Shown here piece by piece: positions 1 through 8,365 of a stretch of 64,000 nt of DNA (the first letter of the stretch is position 1; each line of letters begins with the position of its first letter). The stretch lies in NCBI GenBank assembly GCA_047030855.1, contig JBKYIJ010000008.1, positions 2,170,001-2,234,000 of the forward strand, read 5' to 3'. The translations under genes and the position numbers were made by a program. Source of the stretch: QVMM01 sp047030855. GTDB lineage: Bacteria; Bacteroidota; Bacteroidia; Bacteroidales; Dysgonomonadaceae. A model generated the notes under the pieces. It did not search any database, was not told the origin of the DNA, and saw nothing but the letters and a program-made list of their open reading frames with translations.

Positions 1-534
1 GAAAATCAATTGATTGAGAAAGTTTCGGTTTTGGGAATGCCAAACATACGGTTCGAATGCCGGATATCGGATAAGGAAGTCCCTGACATGTCAGGAAAGG
101 ATGATTTGCAGTTTATGTTTTCAGCAAATAAGAACGTTGCTCTACAACCAATCTCCGAAATAGCTTCGGGAGGGGAAATCTCGCGCGTGATGCTTTGTCT
201 GAAATCTATGATTGCAGGAGCTACCGCTCTGCCGACAATTATTTTTGACGAAATAGATACGGGAGTTTCGGGCGAGATTGCGGATAGGATGGGAAAAGTA
301 ATGCGGGAATTTGGCGATCGGATGCAGGTTATTGCCATAACGCATCTGCCACAAATAGCAGCCAAAGGAGATGTCCATTATTTTGTATATAAAATTGACA
401 ATGAAGAAACGACGTCTACCAATATCAGGCGTCTGAATGAAGAGGAACGTATTCAGGAGCTGGCTCAAATGTTAAGCGGAGCGGAAGTTACACAAGCTGC
501 CATTGAAAATGCCAAAGTAATGCTGAAGAGATAA
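1..534 (+). CDS. recN: DNA repair protein RecN, C-terminal part (gene starts outside the window)
   Basis: The reading frame is open from the first base, so this is the 3' end of a larger gene. The fragment carries the ABC/SMC ATPase C-lobe: signature motif SGGEISRVMLCLK, Walker B TIIFDEIDTGVSG and the switch motif ITHLPQIAAKGD. That order and wording is typical of RecN, the SMC-like ATPase recruited to DNA double-strand breaks in the cytoplasm. About 178 residues are present of a usual 550 or so; the Walker A half and the coiled coil lie upstream. The frame ends in TAA and rlmB follows after 62 bases on the same strand, so co-transcription is possible. The family call is secure; nothing can be said about the start. 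Confidence 0.95.
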   Translation, partial: ENQLIEKVSVLGMPNIRFECRISDKEVPDMSGKDDLQFMFSANKNVALQPISEIASGGEISRVMLCLKSMIAGATALPTIIFDEIDTGVSGEIADRMGKVMREFGDRMQVIAITHLPQIAAKGDVHYFVYKIDNEETTSTNIRRLNEEERIQELAQMLSGAEVTQAAIENAKVMLKR

Positions 535-596
535 TAAAACAATTTCACCTTACTTTGCCTGTAGTATTTAAATTGTAAGAACAGATTTGATTATAA

Positions 597-1340
597 ATGA
601 AAGAAAAAGAAATGATTTTCGGCATACGTGCCGTAATAGAAGCAGTAGAAGCCGGAAAAGAAATAGACAAAGTAATCGTCAAAAGAGAACTGCAAGGCGA
701 TTTGTTTAAGGAACTTTCAACAGTGCTTAAAACTCATGACATACCGATGCAGAAAGTGCCTGTGGAGCGGATCGACCGATTCACCCGCAAAAATCACCAG
801 GGAGTGATAGCCTTTTTGTCTGCCGTGACATATGAACACATAGAGGATATAGTGCCTTTTTTATACGAACAAGGCATAGATCCGTTTATATTGGTTCTGG
901 ACGGAATAACCGATGTCCGCAATTTTGGTGCGATAGCACGTACCTGTGAAGTTGCAGGCGTAAATGCCATTGTTATACCCCAGAGAGGCAGCGTTACAGT
1001 GAATGCCGACGCTGTCAAAACATCGGCAGGAGCTTTGCTGAAGATTCCCGTATGCCGCGAACAGAACCTGACAGATGCCATTCAATTCTTAAAAAACAGC
1101 GGGGTGAAAATCGTTGCCGCGACGGAGCGCGCAGCCCGGTTTTATACCGAAGCGGATTATTCGGGACCTGTTGCCATTGTTATGGGAGCGGAAGATGTCG
1201 GAGTATCCAACGATAACTTACGCATCTGTGACGAACTGGTGAAAATTCCGCAATTCGGCACGATCGGTTCTCTTAACGTATCGGTTGCGGCAGGCGTTAT
1301 GATATATGAAGTGATAAGACAGAAACATAATAGTATTTGA
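597..1340 (+). CDS. rlmB: 23S rRNA (guanosine-2'-O-)-methyltransferase RlmB (SpoU/TrmH family)
   Basis: A 247-residue SPOUT methyltransferase. An N-terminal substrate-binding domain (residues about 5-80, beginning IFGIRAVIEAV) is followed by the knotted catalytic domain with the three family motifs: VRNFGAIART near residue 108, IVMGAEDVGVS near 195, and GSLNVSVAAGVMIYE near the end. These form the S-adenosylmethionine pocket. The length matches RlmB, which methylates G2251 of 23S rRNA (E. coli numbering). The ATG at 597 is preceded only by an AT-rich spacer after recN. A tRNA-methylating TrmH paralogue cannot be fully excluded, but the N-terminal domain favours RlmB. Confidence 0.9.
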   Translation: MKEKEMIFGIRAVIEAVEAGKEIDKVIVKRELQGDLFKELSTVLKTHDIPMQKVPVERIDRFTRKNHQGVIAFLSAVTYEHIEDIVPFLYEQGIDPFILVLDGITDVRNFGAIARTCEVAGVNAIVIPQRGSVTVNADAVKTSAGALLKIPVCREQNLTDAIQFLKNSGVKIVAATERAARFYTEADYSGPVAIVMGAEDVGVSNDNLRICDELVKIPQFGTIGSLNVSVAAGVMIYEVIRQKHNSI

Positions 1341-1359
1341 ATTTAAAACTTTACACACA

Positions 1360-2217
1360 ATGAAGCAAACTACGCTTTACATTATTTTATTTACCGTTTT
1401 TCAAATAATAAGTTTCAACCTTTCGGCTCAGGAAGAGTCTTTGCCTGCCTATCCGGGAGGTGAAGAAGCTTTTAGCAAATATTTTGCCGATAGTATAAAA
1501 GTACCCGACAGAATAAAAAATTCATCTGTAAAACCGAATTACAACTTTTCTTTTTCGATGAATTGCTATGATAAGGCATTCAACTATAAATTGGATGATC
1601 TGCATAGAGATATTTTGTCTCAGGTTAAAGAGCTTTTGTCCAAAATGCGTAGATGGAAGTTTCAGAGCGATTCTGACGAAATGTGCGAATATAATTATAA
1701 GGTCGATGTCAAAATGACATTTACGGATAAAGCATCTTGCAGCTACTCTGTTTCGAGATATTCACCCCAGATCTATATCATGGATGTAAAAGGAGAAGCT
1801 GAACCGGAAGCTGTAGATATTGCCGTACTTTCCGATAATAGTCCTGTTATTGTAGAAGAACGGTATTCTTTCGAAAATCCTTTTGCAACTGTTGAGCAAA
1901 TGCCACGATATGTAGGAGGAGAATCCGAAATGTTTAAATTTATAGGAGAAAATATGCAATATCCTGCAAAGGCTCAGGAGTATAGGATTCAAGGACGTGT
2001 TGTTTTACGCTTTGTCGTGGATAAAGACGGTTCAATATCGGATGTACAGATTCTTCGCAGTTTAGATCCCGAATGTGACAAGGAAGCCGTACGCGTGGTT
2101 AAGGCTATGCCTAAATGGAAACCGGGCAAACAAAACGGCAGGGAGGTGCCTGTTTATTTTACTTTGCCCATAATGTTTAAGTTAGAAAATATAGAAAAAC
2201 AAGATGTTTCCAAGTAG
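1360..2217 (+). CDS. TonB C-terminal-domain protein, first of two tandem paralogues
   Basis: A 285-residue exported protein with a signal peptide (MKQTTLYIILFTVFQIISFNLSAQ). The C-terminal part (about 185-275) is a TonB_C domain: PRYVGGESEMFKFIGENMQYP, then GRVVLRFVVDKDGSISDVQI and MPKWKPGKQNGREVPVYFTLP. The N-terminal half (PAYPGGEEAFSKYFADSIK, later MRRWKFQ) looks like a degenerate copy of the same fold, so the protein seems to hold two TonB-type domains. After signal cleavage no membrane anchor or proline-rich linker remains, so it is unlikely to be a classical energy transducer; a secreted or periplasmic role is inferred. It overlaps the next gene by 14 bases, which is its close paralogue. 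Confidence 0.75.
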   Translation: MKQTTLYIILFTVFQIISFNLSAQEESLPAYPGGEEAFSKYFADSIKVPDRIKNSSVKPNYNFSFSMNCYDKAFNYKLDDLHRDILSQVKELLSKMRRWKFQSDSDEMCEYNYKVDVKMTFTDKASCSYSVSRYSPQIYIMDVKGEAEPEAVDIAVLSDNSPVIVEERYSFENPFATVEQMPRYVGGESEMFKFIGENMQYPAKAQEYRIQGRVVLRFVVDKDGSISDVQILRSLDPECDKEAVRVVKAMPKWKPGKQNGREVPVYFTLPIMFKLENIEKQDVSK

Positions 2218-2971
2218 CGCAAAACGTTTTTTAACGTTGTTCTTTTTCGGCATGTTTCTTTTCAGCCTTTCGGCGCAGAAAAGTGCCGATCCTGTTTCTT
2301 ATCCCGGAGGAGAAAAAGCGTTTGGTAAATTTTTTGCGGACAATTATCATGTGTCTGATTGGATAAAAACTTCGCCTGTAAATAATAATGAATATAACTT
2401 CTCCTTTTGGATAGGACCTCGCGGAAATGTGACAAGACTCGATCAGGGAGAATTTGATCTTCCAAAGGAAGTCCGCGATCAGATTGTTTCCGTTTTACTC
2501 AAAACGCCTGCATGGACTATTAATTGCAAAAAAAAGGATTGCCCGGCTGAGTACAGAGTTTCGGCAACGCTGACTTTTCCCGATTCAACGGTATCGTGTA
2601 AATATACGGTTTTAAAAACGCCTAAGACTTTGCCCGAAGGAACAGTTGAAGAAACTCCATTTGATTATGCAGAAGAACAACCTCAGTTTTCGGGAGGAGA
2701 TAGTCAATTGACGAAATATCTTAATAACAATATCCGCTATCCTGTCATATCTCTTGAAAACGGAGTACAGGGACGCGTGATTATTCGTTTTCTTGTTAAA
2801 AAGGACGGGACGGTTTCAAATGTCAGGGCTTTGCGGGGAATAGATCCGTCTTGTGACAAGGAAGCGATAAGGGTAGTTAAGTCTATGCCCAAATGGATTC
2901 CGGGAAAAGAAAGCGGAAGAATTGTTCCCGCTTATTACAATTTGCCGATAGAATTCAAAATCATACGTTGA
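2204..2971 (+). CDS. TonB C-terminal-domain protein, second tandem paralogue
   Basis: A 255-residue protein with the same plan as its upstream neighbour: signal peptide ending near FSLSAQ, an N-terminal domain starting YPGGEKAFGKFFADNYHV, and a C-terminal TonB_C domain (QFSGGDSQLTKYLNNNIRYP, GRVIIRFLVKKDGTVSNV, SMPKWIPGKESGRIVPAYY). Several stretches match the upstream protein almost residue for residue (DPSCDKEAIRVVKSMPKW against DPECDKEAVRVVKAMPKW), so the pair arose by gene duplication. Its ATG lies inside the end of the upstream gene, suggesting coupled translation. There is no transmembrane segment apart from the signal peptide. The true partner is unknown. Confidence 0.75.
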   Translation: MFPSSAKRFLTLFFFGMFLFSLSAQKSADPVSYPGGEKAFGKFFADNYHVSDWIKTSPVNNNEYNFSFWIGPRGNVTRLDQGEFDLPKEVRDQIVSVLLKTPAWTINCKKKDCPAEYRVSATLTFPDSTVSCKYTVLKTPKTLPEGTVEETPFDYAEEQPQFSGGDSQLTKYLNNNIRYPVISLENGVQGRVIIRFLVKKDGTVSNVRALRGIDPSCDKEAIRVVKSMPKWIPGKESGRIVPAYYNLPIEFKIIR

Positions 2972-2991
2972 ATGAATTAAAAAAACAGTAT

Positions 2992-3369
2992 ATGAAAAAA
3001 GTAATCAACTCCAAGAATGCGCCTGCTGCAATAGGTCCTTACAGTCAGGCTGTAGAAGTAAACGGATTTGTATATCTGTCAGGGCAGTTGCCTATCGACC
3101 CGAATACAGGAGAATTCCCGAAAGGAGGAATCAAGGAACAAACAACTCAGTCCTTCGAAAACATAAAAGCAATATTGTCAGAAGCAGGCTTGACGACTGA
3201 TAATATAGTAAAAACACTGGTATTGCTTGCCGATATGAATGACTTTGCGGAAATGAACGAAGTATATGCTTCTCAGTTCAACGGTACATTTCCTGCGCGT
3301 TCGGCTTTTGCGGTAAAAACTCTGCCAAAGGGTGCTTTAGTAGAAATTGAGGTGATTGCCGCAAGATAA
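2992..3369 (+). CDS. ridA: RidA family reactive intermediate/imine deaminase
   Basis: A 125-residue protein of the RidA/YjgF/UK114 family, which hydrolyses reactive enamine/imine intermediates released by PLP enzymes to ketoacids and ammonia. Family motifs are present: APAAIGPYSQAV near the start, YLSGQLPIDP, and the signature ARSAFAVKTLPKGALVEIEV with the substrate-binding arginine. An in-frame extension upstream to 2893 exists, but the ATG at 2992 gives the standard family length and avoids a 79-base overlap with the preceding gene. The stop codon is followed directly by the ATG of yccF, so the two are probably translated together. Confidence 0.93.
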   Translation: MKKVINSKNAPAAIGPYSQAVEVNGFVYLSGQLPIDPNTGEFPKGGIKEQTTQSFENIKAILSEAGLTTDNIVKTLVLLADMNDFAEMNEVYASQFNGTFPARSAFAVKTLPKGALVEIEVIAAR

Positions 3370-3744
3370 ATGAAAACGATCGGGAATATTATCTGGTTTA
3401 TATTCGGAGGATTTATGATAGCCATTGAGTATTTCATAGCCAGCGTCGCTCTGATGATAACCATTATCGGTATTCCGTTTGGTATCCAGACTATCAAGCT
3501 TGGTGTACTTTCTCTTTGGCCTTTCGGATCAAAAGTCGTTGTCCGTGAAGATACTTCAGGATGTTTGAATTTGATAATGAACATTATCTGGATAATAATC
3601 GGCGGCTTTTGGATTGCTCTTACTCACTTAGGGTGGGGAATATTATTTTGTATTACAATAATAGGTATTCCTTTCGGGATGCAGCATTTCAAACTCATAA
3701 GGTTGGCTCTGTTCCCATTCGGAAAAGAAGTCGTAACCGAATAA
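3370..3744 (+). CDS. yccF: YccF domain inner-membrane protein
   Basis: A 124-residue integral membrane protein with two YccF repeats: GNIIWFIFGGFMIAIEYFIASVALMITIIGIPFGIQ and a second copy (NIIWIIIGGFWIALTHLGWGILFCITIIGIPFGMQ), each ending in a WPFG or FPFG turn. I count about four hydrophobic segments. YccF proteins are widespread inner-membrane proteins of unclear function. The ATG abuts the ridA stop codon with no spacer, and a strong bidirectional terminator follows. Confidence 0.85.
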   Translation: MKTIGNIIWFIFGGFMIAIEYFIASVALMITIIGIPFGIQTIKLGVLSLWPFGSKVVVREDTSGCLNLIMNIIWIIIGGFWIALTHLGWGILFCITIIGIPFGMQHFKLIRLALFPFGKEVVTE

Positions 3745-3761
3745 TGTTCTGCTATATGTTG

Positions 3762-3800
3762 TAAAAAAAAGAGATGCTTAACCAAGCATCTCTTTTTTTT
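3762..3800. terminator. Bidirectional intrinsic terminator between yccF and the carboxyltransferase gene
   Basis: The inverted repeat GAGATGCTT-aacc-AAGCATCTC is flanked by an A8 run on the left and a T8 run on the right. It can therefore stop transcription from both converging genes. Confidence 0.9.
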
Positions 3801-3822
3801 ACCTATTATGTGTGATTAATAA

Positions 3823-5604
3823 TTAATCAATATAAGCCAGAACCTGATTTTTCTGAACTTTATCTCCCTGTTTTGTTTCAATCTGGATGATCTTACCCGA
3901 ATTCAATGCTTTAACTTCCTCGATTCCGTAGTAAGTCTGGATGAAGCAGATTACATCGCCTTCTTTAACCTTTGTCCCTATAACGGGGGCAGTTGAAGGA
4001 TCGGCAAGGTCTATTTGCCAGATTACTTGTCCCGAACAAGTTGCCTGTATAGGCTTCGCATCAGGATATTTGTCTTGTATGGCTTTAGCGTCAAAACGGG
4101 GAACTTCTACAACTTCGCGTGTTACGACGATCGGTGCGCCTGCCGCTGCTCTCGCTTTTTCAAGATCGGAATTGAAACGTTCTTTTGCCAATCCTGATTT
4201 ATAGTCGCGATATTGACGGTCGTGCATTGCCAATTCAAACAGCTCTTCGTCGTCTTGTCCGTAATCCCAGCCGTTTTCGTCCATTTCTTTGCGATATACG
4301 TCAAGGTCGTCTGGATATTCGTCCTGCGGATTTCCTGTAAAGAATTCAAGCCCTTTGGATTTTGCCAGTTCTATGATTTCATCATCCAGTTTTCCCGGAA
4401 GTTTACCAGTTTTGCCCAAGATCATGTTCCAACTGTCTTTGTCGATATTAGAGAAGCGGGGTTGTCCCTGAGCCATGCTGAATATATTCATAAGTGCTAT
4501 ATTCTTCACATACTGGCTGAACGGCGTAACCAATGGAGGGTAACCAAGTTTTGGCCATATATATCCGACTTCGTCAAACAGTTGTACTACCAAGTCATTC
4601 AGCGAAACCTCAGGTTTACCGTTGTTGCGTAGAGCCATGTTTATAGCCGAGTGCATACCTTTAAGGTCTGCCATCATAGATCCCATCATACCTCCGGGTA
4701 ATCCGCAACCGATCAGCAAAGAGTTCATTATCTTATTTGAAGGATCGATGAAATAACCCAAGAAATCGTCAATGAATTCCTGTGTCAGTGCACGAGCCTC
4801 CATATAGGCATTCATATTGATATCGGGTACAGAGAACCCTGCATCTTTAAGCATCGCCTGAAGCGTAATAATATCAGGATGAACCATTCCCCATGCGAGA
4901 GGTTCTATCGCCGCATCTAAGTAGTCTGCTCCTGCGCGTGCTACTTCAAGCATTGATGCTACCGAAAATCCCGGTCCTGTGTGTCCGTGATATTGGATAG
5001 GAATATTAGGATGCCTGTCTTTCAGGGCTTTTACTAATTTGCCGAGAAATGCGGGGCGTCCTACTCCCGCCATATCTTTCAAACAAAATTCGTCTGCTCC
5101 GAATTCAACGAGTTTATCTGCAAAATTTACATAATAATCAACTGTGTGAATGGGAGAGTGGGTTATACATAACGCTGTCTGGGAAATCATTCCTGCTTCT
5201 TTGGCATATTTAACGGATAGCTCCAGATTGCGTGGATCGTTCAATCCGTCGAAAGAACGCGAAATATTTGTTCCTTGCGCATGTTTTACTTTAAACATCA
5301 GACGACGTACGTCTTTAGGCACAGGATACATACGCAGGGCATTAAGTCCGCGTTCAAGCATGTGCGTTTGAATTCCTACCTTGTTGAAAGGAGCAGTCCA
5401 TTCACGTACCGATTTGTTCGGATTTTCTCCGTAAAGCAGGTTAACTTGTTCGAAAGCGCCTCCGTTTGTTTCCACACGCGCGAAGCATCCCATGTCGATG
5501 ATTACGGGAGCAACCCGAACAAGCTGATCTACACGGGGTTGGTATTTACCGGACGATTGCCACATGTCGCGATAGACAAGGCTAAATTTGATTTCTCTTC
5601 CCAT
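3823..5604 (-). CDS. Pyruvate carboxylase subunit B / oxaloacetate decarboxylase alpha-like carboxyltransferase with a biotin-less carrier domain
   Basis: 593 residues. Residues 5-300 form a TIM-barrel carboxyltransferase with RD at 12-13, the catalytic-lysine motif CLKDMAG (K176) and a metal-binding HxH (H206, H208). A conserved PYC/OADA domain follows, and a biotinyl/lipoyl-type beta domain occupies about 515-593. In this family the swinging-arm domain normally carries the motif EAMKM, whose lysine is biotinylated. Here the aligned stretch is QTYYGIEEVKA, so tyrosine 559 (codon 3928-3930) replaces the lysine. The rest of the domain (VKEGDVICFIQ, SGKIIQIETKQGDKV) is intact. It may work with a separate biotin carrier or have another reaction. 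The gene stands alone between a terminator and a 278-base AT-rich spacer that holds no other gene. Confidence 0.8.
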   Translation of the reverse strand: MGREIKFSLVYRDMWQSSGKYQPRVDQLVRVAPVIIDMGCFARVETNGGAFEQVNLLYGENPNKSVREWTAPFNKVGIQTHMLERGLNALRMYPVPKDVRRLMFKVKHAQGTNISRSFDGLNDPRNLELSVKYAKEAGMISQTALCITHSPIHTVDYYVNFADKLVEFGADEFCLKDMAGVGRPAFLGKLVKALKDRHPNIPIQYHGHTGPGFSVASMLEVARAGADYLDAAIEPLAWGMVHPDIITLQAMLKDAGFSVPDINMNAYMEARALTQEFIDDFLGYFIDPSNKIMNSLLIGCGLPGGMMGSMMADLKGMHSAINMALRNNGKPEVSLNDLVVQLFDEVGYIWPKLGYPPLVTPFSQYVKNIALMNIFSMAQGQPRFSNIDKDSWNMILGKTGKLPGKLDDEIIELAKSKGLEFFTGNPQDEYPDDLDVYRKEMDENGWDYGQDDEELFELAMHDRQYRDYKSGLAKERFNSDLEKARAAAGAPIVVTREVVEVPRFDAKAIQDKYPDAKPIQATCSGQVIWQIDLADPSTAPVIGTKVKEGDVICFIQTYYGIEEVKALNSGKIIQIETKQGDKVQKNQVLAYID

Positions 5605-5882
5605 AGCAGTTTGTATATGTATAATCTTTTAGTTAATTAATTGTCGAGTGTTTTGTTCAATTGTGTAAAATTGTTCAATACACCACAAAATTAACATAAT
5701 GATTTCATATAAAAAAGAGTAGCTAAATAATAAAATTATCAAATTGTTATAAAAAATATGTAGATTATAAAAACTGAGAATAAATTTTGCACACAATTAT
5801 CGGTTTTGAGCATTTTGTATTAATCAAATTGCTACTCGAAGTGATTTATGGATGGAATAGAATTTATTTTTATGCCGATTTT

Positions 5883-6620
5883 TTATTTATCTCCTATGTA
5901 CATGGAGCATATACCGAAAGTAAAAGTCTTGCAGGCAGCGTTTTTGTAGCCGTTTTTGGTTAAAATATCAACCATTTCTTTGCCTTGGGAAAATGCTTCG
6001 ATTGATTTGGGCAGATAAACATAAGCCGATTTATCTTTCGAAATCAGACGCCCTACCGTAGGGATGAATATCTTAGAATACAGCCAGTAACCTTGCTTCA
6101 TCGGAAAGCTTCGGGGAGTGGATAGTTCAAGGATCATAAGCCGTCCTCCGGGCTTCAATACCCGCAGTATCTCTTTCAGTCCTTTGTCAAGATTTTCAAA
6201 GTTGCGGATTCCGAAAGCTACCATGGCAGCATCGAAAGAATTATCTTCGATGTCAAGATTCATACAGTCTTGTTTCTCGAAACTTATTATTTTATTGAGG
6301 TGAAGATCCGATACTTTTTGCCTTCCGACGTCCATCATCTTTTCGGAAAGGTCGATAGCGAGTATCTTATCAGGATTCAGCAATCCGCAAGCCTGAACAG
6401 CCAGATCGCCTGTTCCTGTCGCAATATCCAGAATTGTTTTTGGGTTTAGTTTTTTGAGAGAGAGTATTCCCTTCTTCCTCCATCCTCTGTCGATGCCTAA
6501 CGATAGCGTATGGTTCAGCTTGTCGTAGTTTTCGGCAATGGAGTCGAACATTTGTTCCACCTGAACACCTTTGTTTCGGGTGTTGTCATATGGAACGATT
6601 TTTTCTGCTTTGTAGGGCAT
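5883..6620 (-). CDS. menG: Demethylmenaquinone methyltransferase MenG (UbiE family)
   Basis: A 245-residue class I methyltransferase that converts demethylmenaquinone to menaquinone in the last step of vitamin K2 synthesis. Visible motifs are VEQMFDSIAENYDKLNHTLSLG (UbiE signature 1), the SAM-binding loop ILDIATGTGDLAV (residues 63-75), and FGIRNFENLDKGLKEILRVLKPGG (signature 2). The Bacteroidota respiratory quinone is menaquinone, so MenG rather than UbiE is meant. It is the last gene of the phoH-purC-zeta-small ORF-menG operon, 8 bases after the small ORF. Confidence 0.92.
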   Translation of the reverse strand: MPYKAEKIVPYDNTRNKGVQVEQMFDSIAENYDKLNHTLSLGIDRGWRKKGILSLKKLNPKTILDIATGTGDLAVQACGLLNPDKILAIDLSEKMMDVGRQKVSDLHLNKIISFEKQDCMNLDIEDNSFDAAMVAFGIRNFENLDKGLKEILRVLKPGGRLMILELSTPRSFPMKQGYWLYSKIFIPTVGRLISKDKSAYVYLPKSIEAFSQGKEMVDILTKNGYKNAACKTFTFGICSMYIGDK

Positions 6621-6628
6621 TTAAGTTT

Positions 6629-6811
6629 TTAAATAGAAATCTTTTCCAGCTCGCATTTACCGATGTTCCGAGCTTTTACTTTTATGATTTTCCCGTTCTT
6701 TGAAAAAATAAGATTTCCGTTTTCCTTTTGTTTTTTTTCTAATAACTGATTGTAAGACAGGTTTAACCCTATCAATAATTTATTTCTTAACGCTAACTCT
6801 TCTTGATTCAT
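6629..6811 (-). CDS. Small protein of unknown function, downstream partner of the zeta-like gene
   Basis: A 60-residue basic protein. The N-terminal half (NQEELALRNKLLIGLNLSYNQLLEKKQKENG) looks helical; the C-terminal half (LIFSKNGKIIKVKARNI) looks like a beta hairpin. Its ATG overlaps the stop codon of the zeta-like gene (ATGA), so translation is probably coupled. It resembles no antitoxin I can name; epsilon antitoxins are longer and all-helical. The tight coupling suggests it works with the upstream kinase-like protein. Confidence 0.6.
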   Translation of the reverse strand: MNQEELALRNKLLIGLNLSYNQLLEKKQKENGNLIFSKNGKIIKVKARNIGKCELEKISI

Positions 6812-7374
6812 GAATCAATAATTTGGTTAAAAATATAAGGATTGTGTACCTCTGTTATCTTTTCTTTTTTACCTTCTGCGACTATTTTGAAAGGATTTTC
6901 GGAGTTATCCACAATCATCCAATAATCTGACAAAGGTATATATAATGTAAATAAATTCCTAGCGCCCGCCTTATATCTCCTTCTGATCACATCAACAGGG
7001 ACATTGTGTCCGCCCGATCTTACACGGTCTTCAACCCTTTTGATAGCTAATTCGGGAGAATTGAGCCAAAAGTACAATAAAGTAATGAAATAGCCTTCTT
7101 CCTGTGCCATTTTAATATATCTGACGTATGACTTTGTCGCTAAAGTGGTTTCTACCGCAAAATCCTGTTTTTGTCTCATCAGATCGGCGATCCGTTTCAC
7201 CATAATCCTGCCCGCGTCGATAGACACGGTTTCGGGCTGGAAGGGCGAAAGCCCTCTTGCTATTTCGTCTGCATTTACAAATTCTTTACAGCCGAGCATC
7301 TCGGGCAATATGGCATAAGAAGCAGTTGTTTTTCCTGCTCCGTTGCACCCCGATATGAGATAAAGATTCGGCAT
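6808..7374 (-). CDS. Zeta toxin-like P-loop kinase
   Basis: A 188-residue P-loop protein. Walker A is GCNGAGKTT (residues 9-17), followed by NADEIARGLSPFQPE with the acidic residue that zeta kinases use, and by ETTLATKSY, which matches the substrate region of the family. A basic stretch (RVEDRVRSGGHNVPVDVIRRRYKAG) resembles the ATP-binding lid. Zeta enzymes phosphorylate UDP-N-acetylglucosamine; chromosomal relatives may have other substrates. No epsilon gene lies upstream: it begins 31 bases after purC and overlaps a 60-residue ORF. Its position inside a purine/menaquinone operon suggests insertion into an older gene pair. Confidence 0.75.
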   Translation of the reverse strand: MPNLYLISGCNGAGKTTASYAILPEMLGCKEFVNADEIARGLSPFQPETVSIDAGRIMVKRIADLMRQKQDFAVETTLATKSYVRYIKMAQEEGYFITLLYFWLNSPELAIKRVEDRVRSGGHNVPVDVIRRRYKAGARNLFTLYIPLSDYWMIVDNSENPFKIVAEGKKEKITEVHNPYIFNQIIDS

Positions 7375-7405
7375 ATTTATAAATGCATATTGTATTAAAA
7401 AACGG

Positions 7406-8365
7406 TTACAAAAATATATAATTATTTTTTAAATAGTTTGTAACATTTTTTTCTATGCGTTTTTCCATGTCATTTGTGTCTGATTTTGAGAATTTTTCGC
7501 CTGTTACTTTTTCGAACAGTTCGATATATCTGTCGGTAACGCCGTTACAATATTCTTCGGACATTTCGGGGATCTGTTGCCCTTCCTTTCCTTGAAAACC
7601 GTTCTCCATTAACCATTTGCGTACAAACTCTTTCGAAAGCTGCCTTTGTTCATCTCCTTTGTTGAACAACTCCTGATAGGTGTCGGCATAAAAGTAACGC
7701 GATGAATCAGGCGTATGTATCTCGTCTATCAGGTATATTTTACCGTCTTTCTTCCCGAATTCATATTTAGTGTCTACTAATATAAGCCCTTTTTGTGCCG
7801 CAATTTCTGTTCCCCTTTTGAACAGTGCCTGCGTATATTTTTCGAGTTGCTCGTATTCGTCTTTCGATACTAAGCCTTGCGAAATGATCTCTTCTTTCGA
7901 AATGTTTTCATCGTGCCCTTCATCCGCTTTAGTTGTCGGCGTTATGATCGGCACGGGGAATTTTTCATTTTCTTTCATTCCTTCGGGTAATGTAACGCCA
8001 CATAATACTCTGGCTCCTGATTTATATTCACGCCACGCGCTTCCCGTCAGGTATCCGCGTATAACCATTTCCACTTTGTAAGGCTCGCAGCGTAGCCCTA
8101 CGGTTACATTTGGATCGGGTGTTGCAAGTTTCCAGTTCGGAACAATATCCTGTGTCGCATCCAGAAATTTTGCGGCTATCTGATTTAATATCTGTCCTTT
8201 ATACGGGATTCCTTGCGGAAGAATGACATCGAAAGCCGATATTCTGTCCGTTGCGATCATTACGATCAGATTGTTGCCTATTGAATATACGTCACGCACT
8301 TTCCCGTGATAAACGTTTGTCTGGTTCGGGAAGTGAAACTCTGTGGCAGTAAGGGAATTTTTCAT
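7406..8365 (-). CDS. purC: Phosphoribosylaminoimidazole-succinocarboxamide synthase (SAICAR synthetase)
   Basis: A 319-residue PurC that joins CAIR and aspartate using ATP in purine synthesis. Motifs are YHGKVRDVYSIG (ATP-binding start), ATDRISAFDVILPQGIPYKG, the SAICAR signature VEMVIRGYLTGSAW, and LVDTKYEFG with LIDEIHTPDSSRY. The length matches the longer PurC type, with a C-terminal extension. Its start overlaps the end of phoH by 4 bases, showing translational coupling. Confidence 0.96.
   Translation of the reverse strand: MKNSLTATEFHFPNQTNVYHGKVRDVYSIGNNLIVMIATDRISAFDVILPQGIPYKGQILNQIAAKFLDATQDIVPNWKLATPDPNVTVGLRCEPYKVEMVIRGYLTGSAWREYKSGARVLCGVTLPEGMKENEKFPVPIITPTTKADEGHDENISKEEIISQGLVSKDEYEQLEKYTQALFKRGTEIAAQKGLILVDTKYEFGKKDGKIYLIDEIHTPDSSRYFYADTYQELFNKGDEQRQLSKEFVRKWLMENGFQGKEGQQIPEMSEEYCNGVTDRYIELFEKVTGEKFSKSDTNDMEKRIEKNVTNYLKNNYIFL

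Noticed and set aside
2893..3369. Long form of RidA
   Set aside because: It would overlap the upstream gene by 79 bases and add residues absent from the family.
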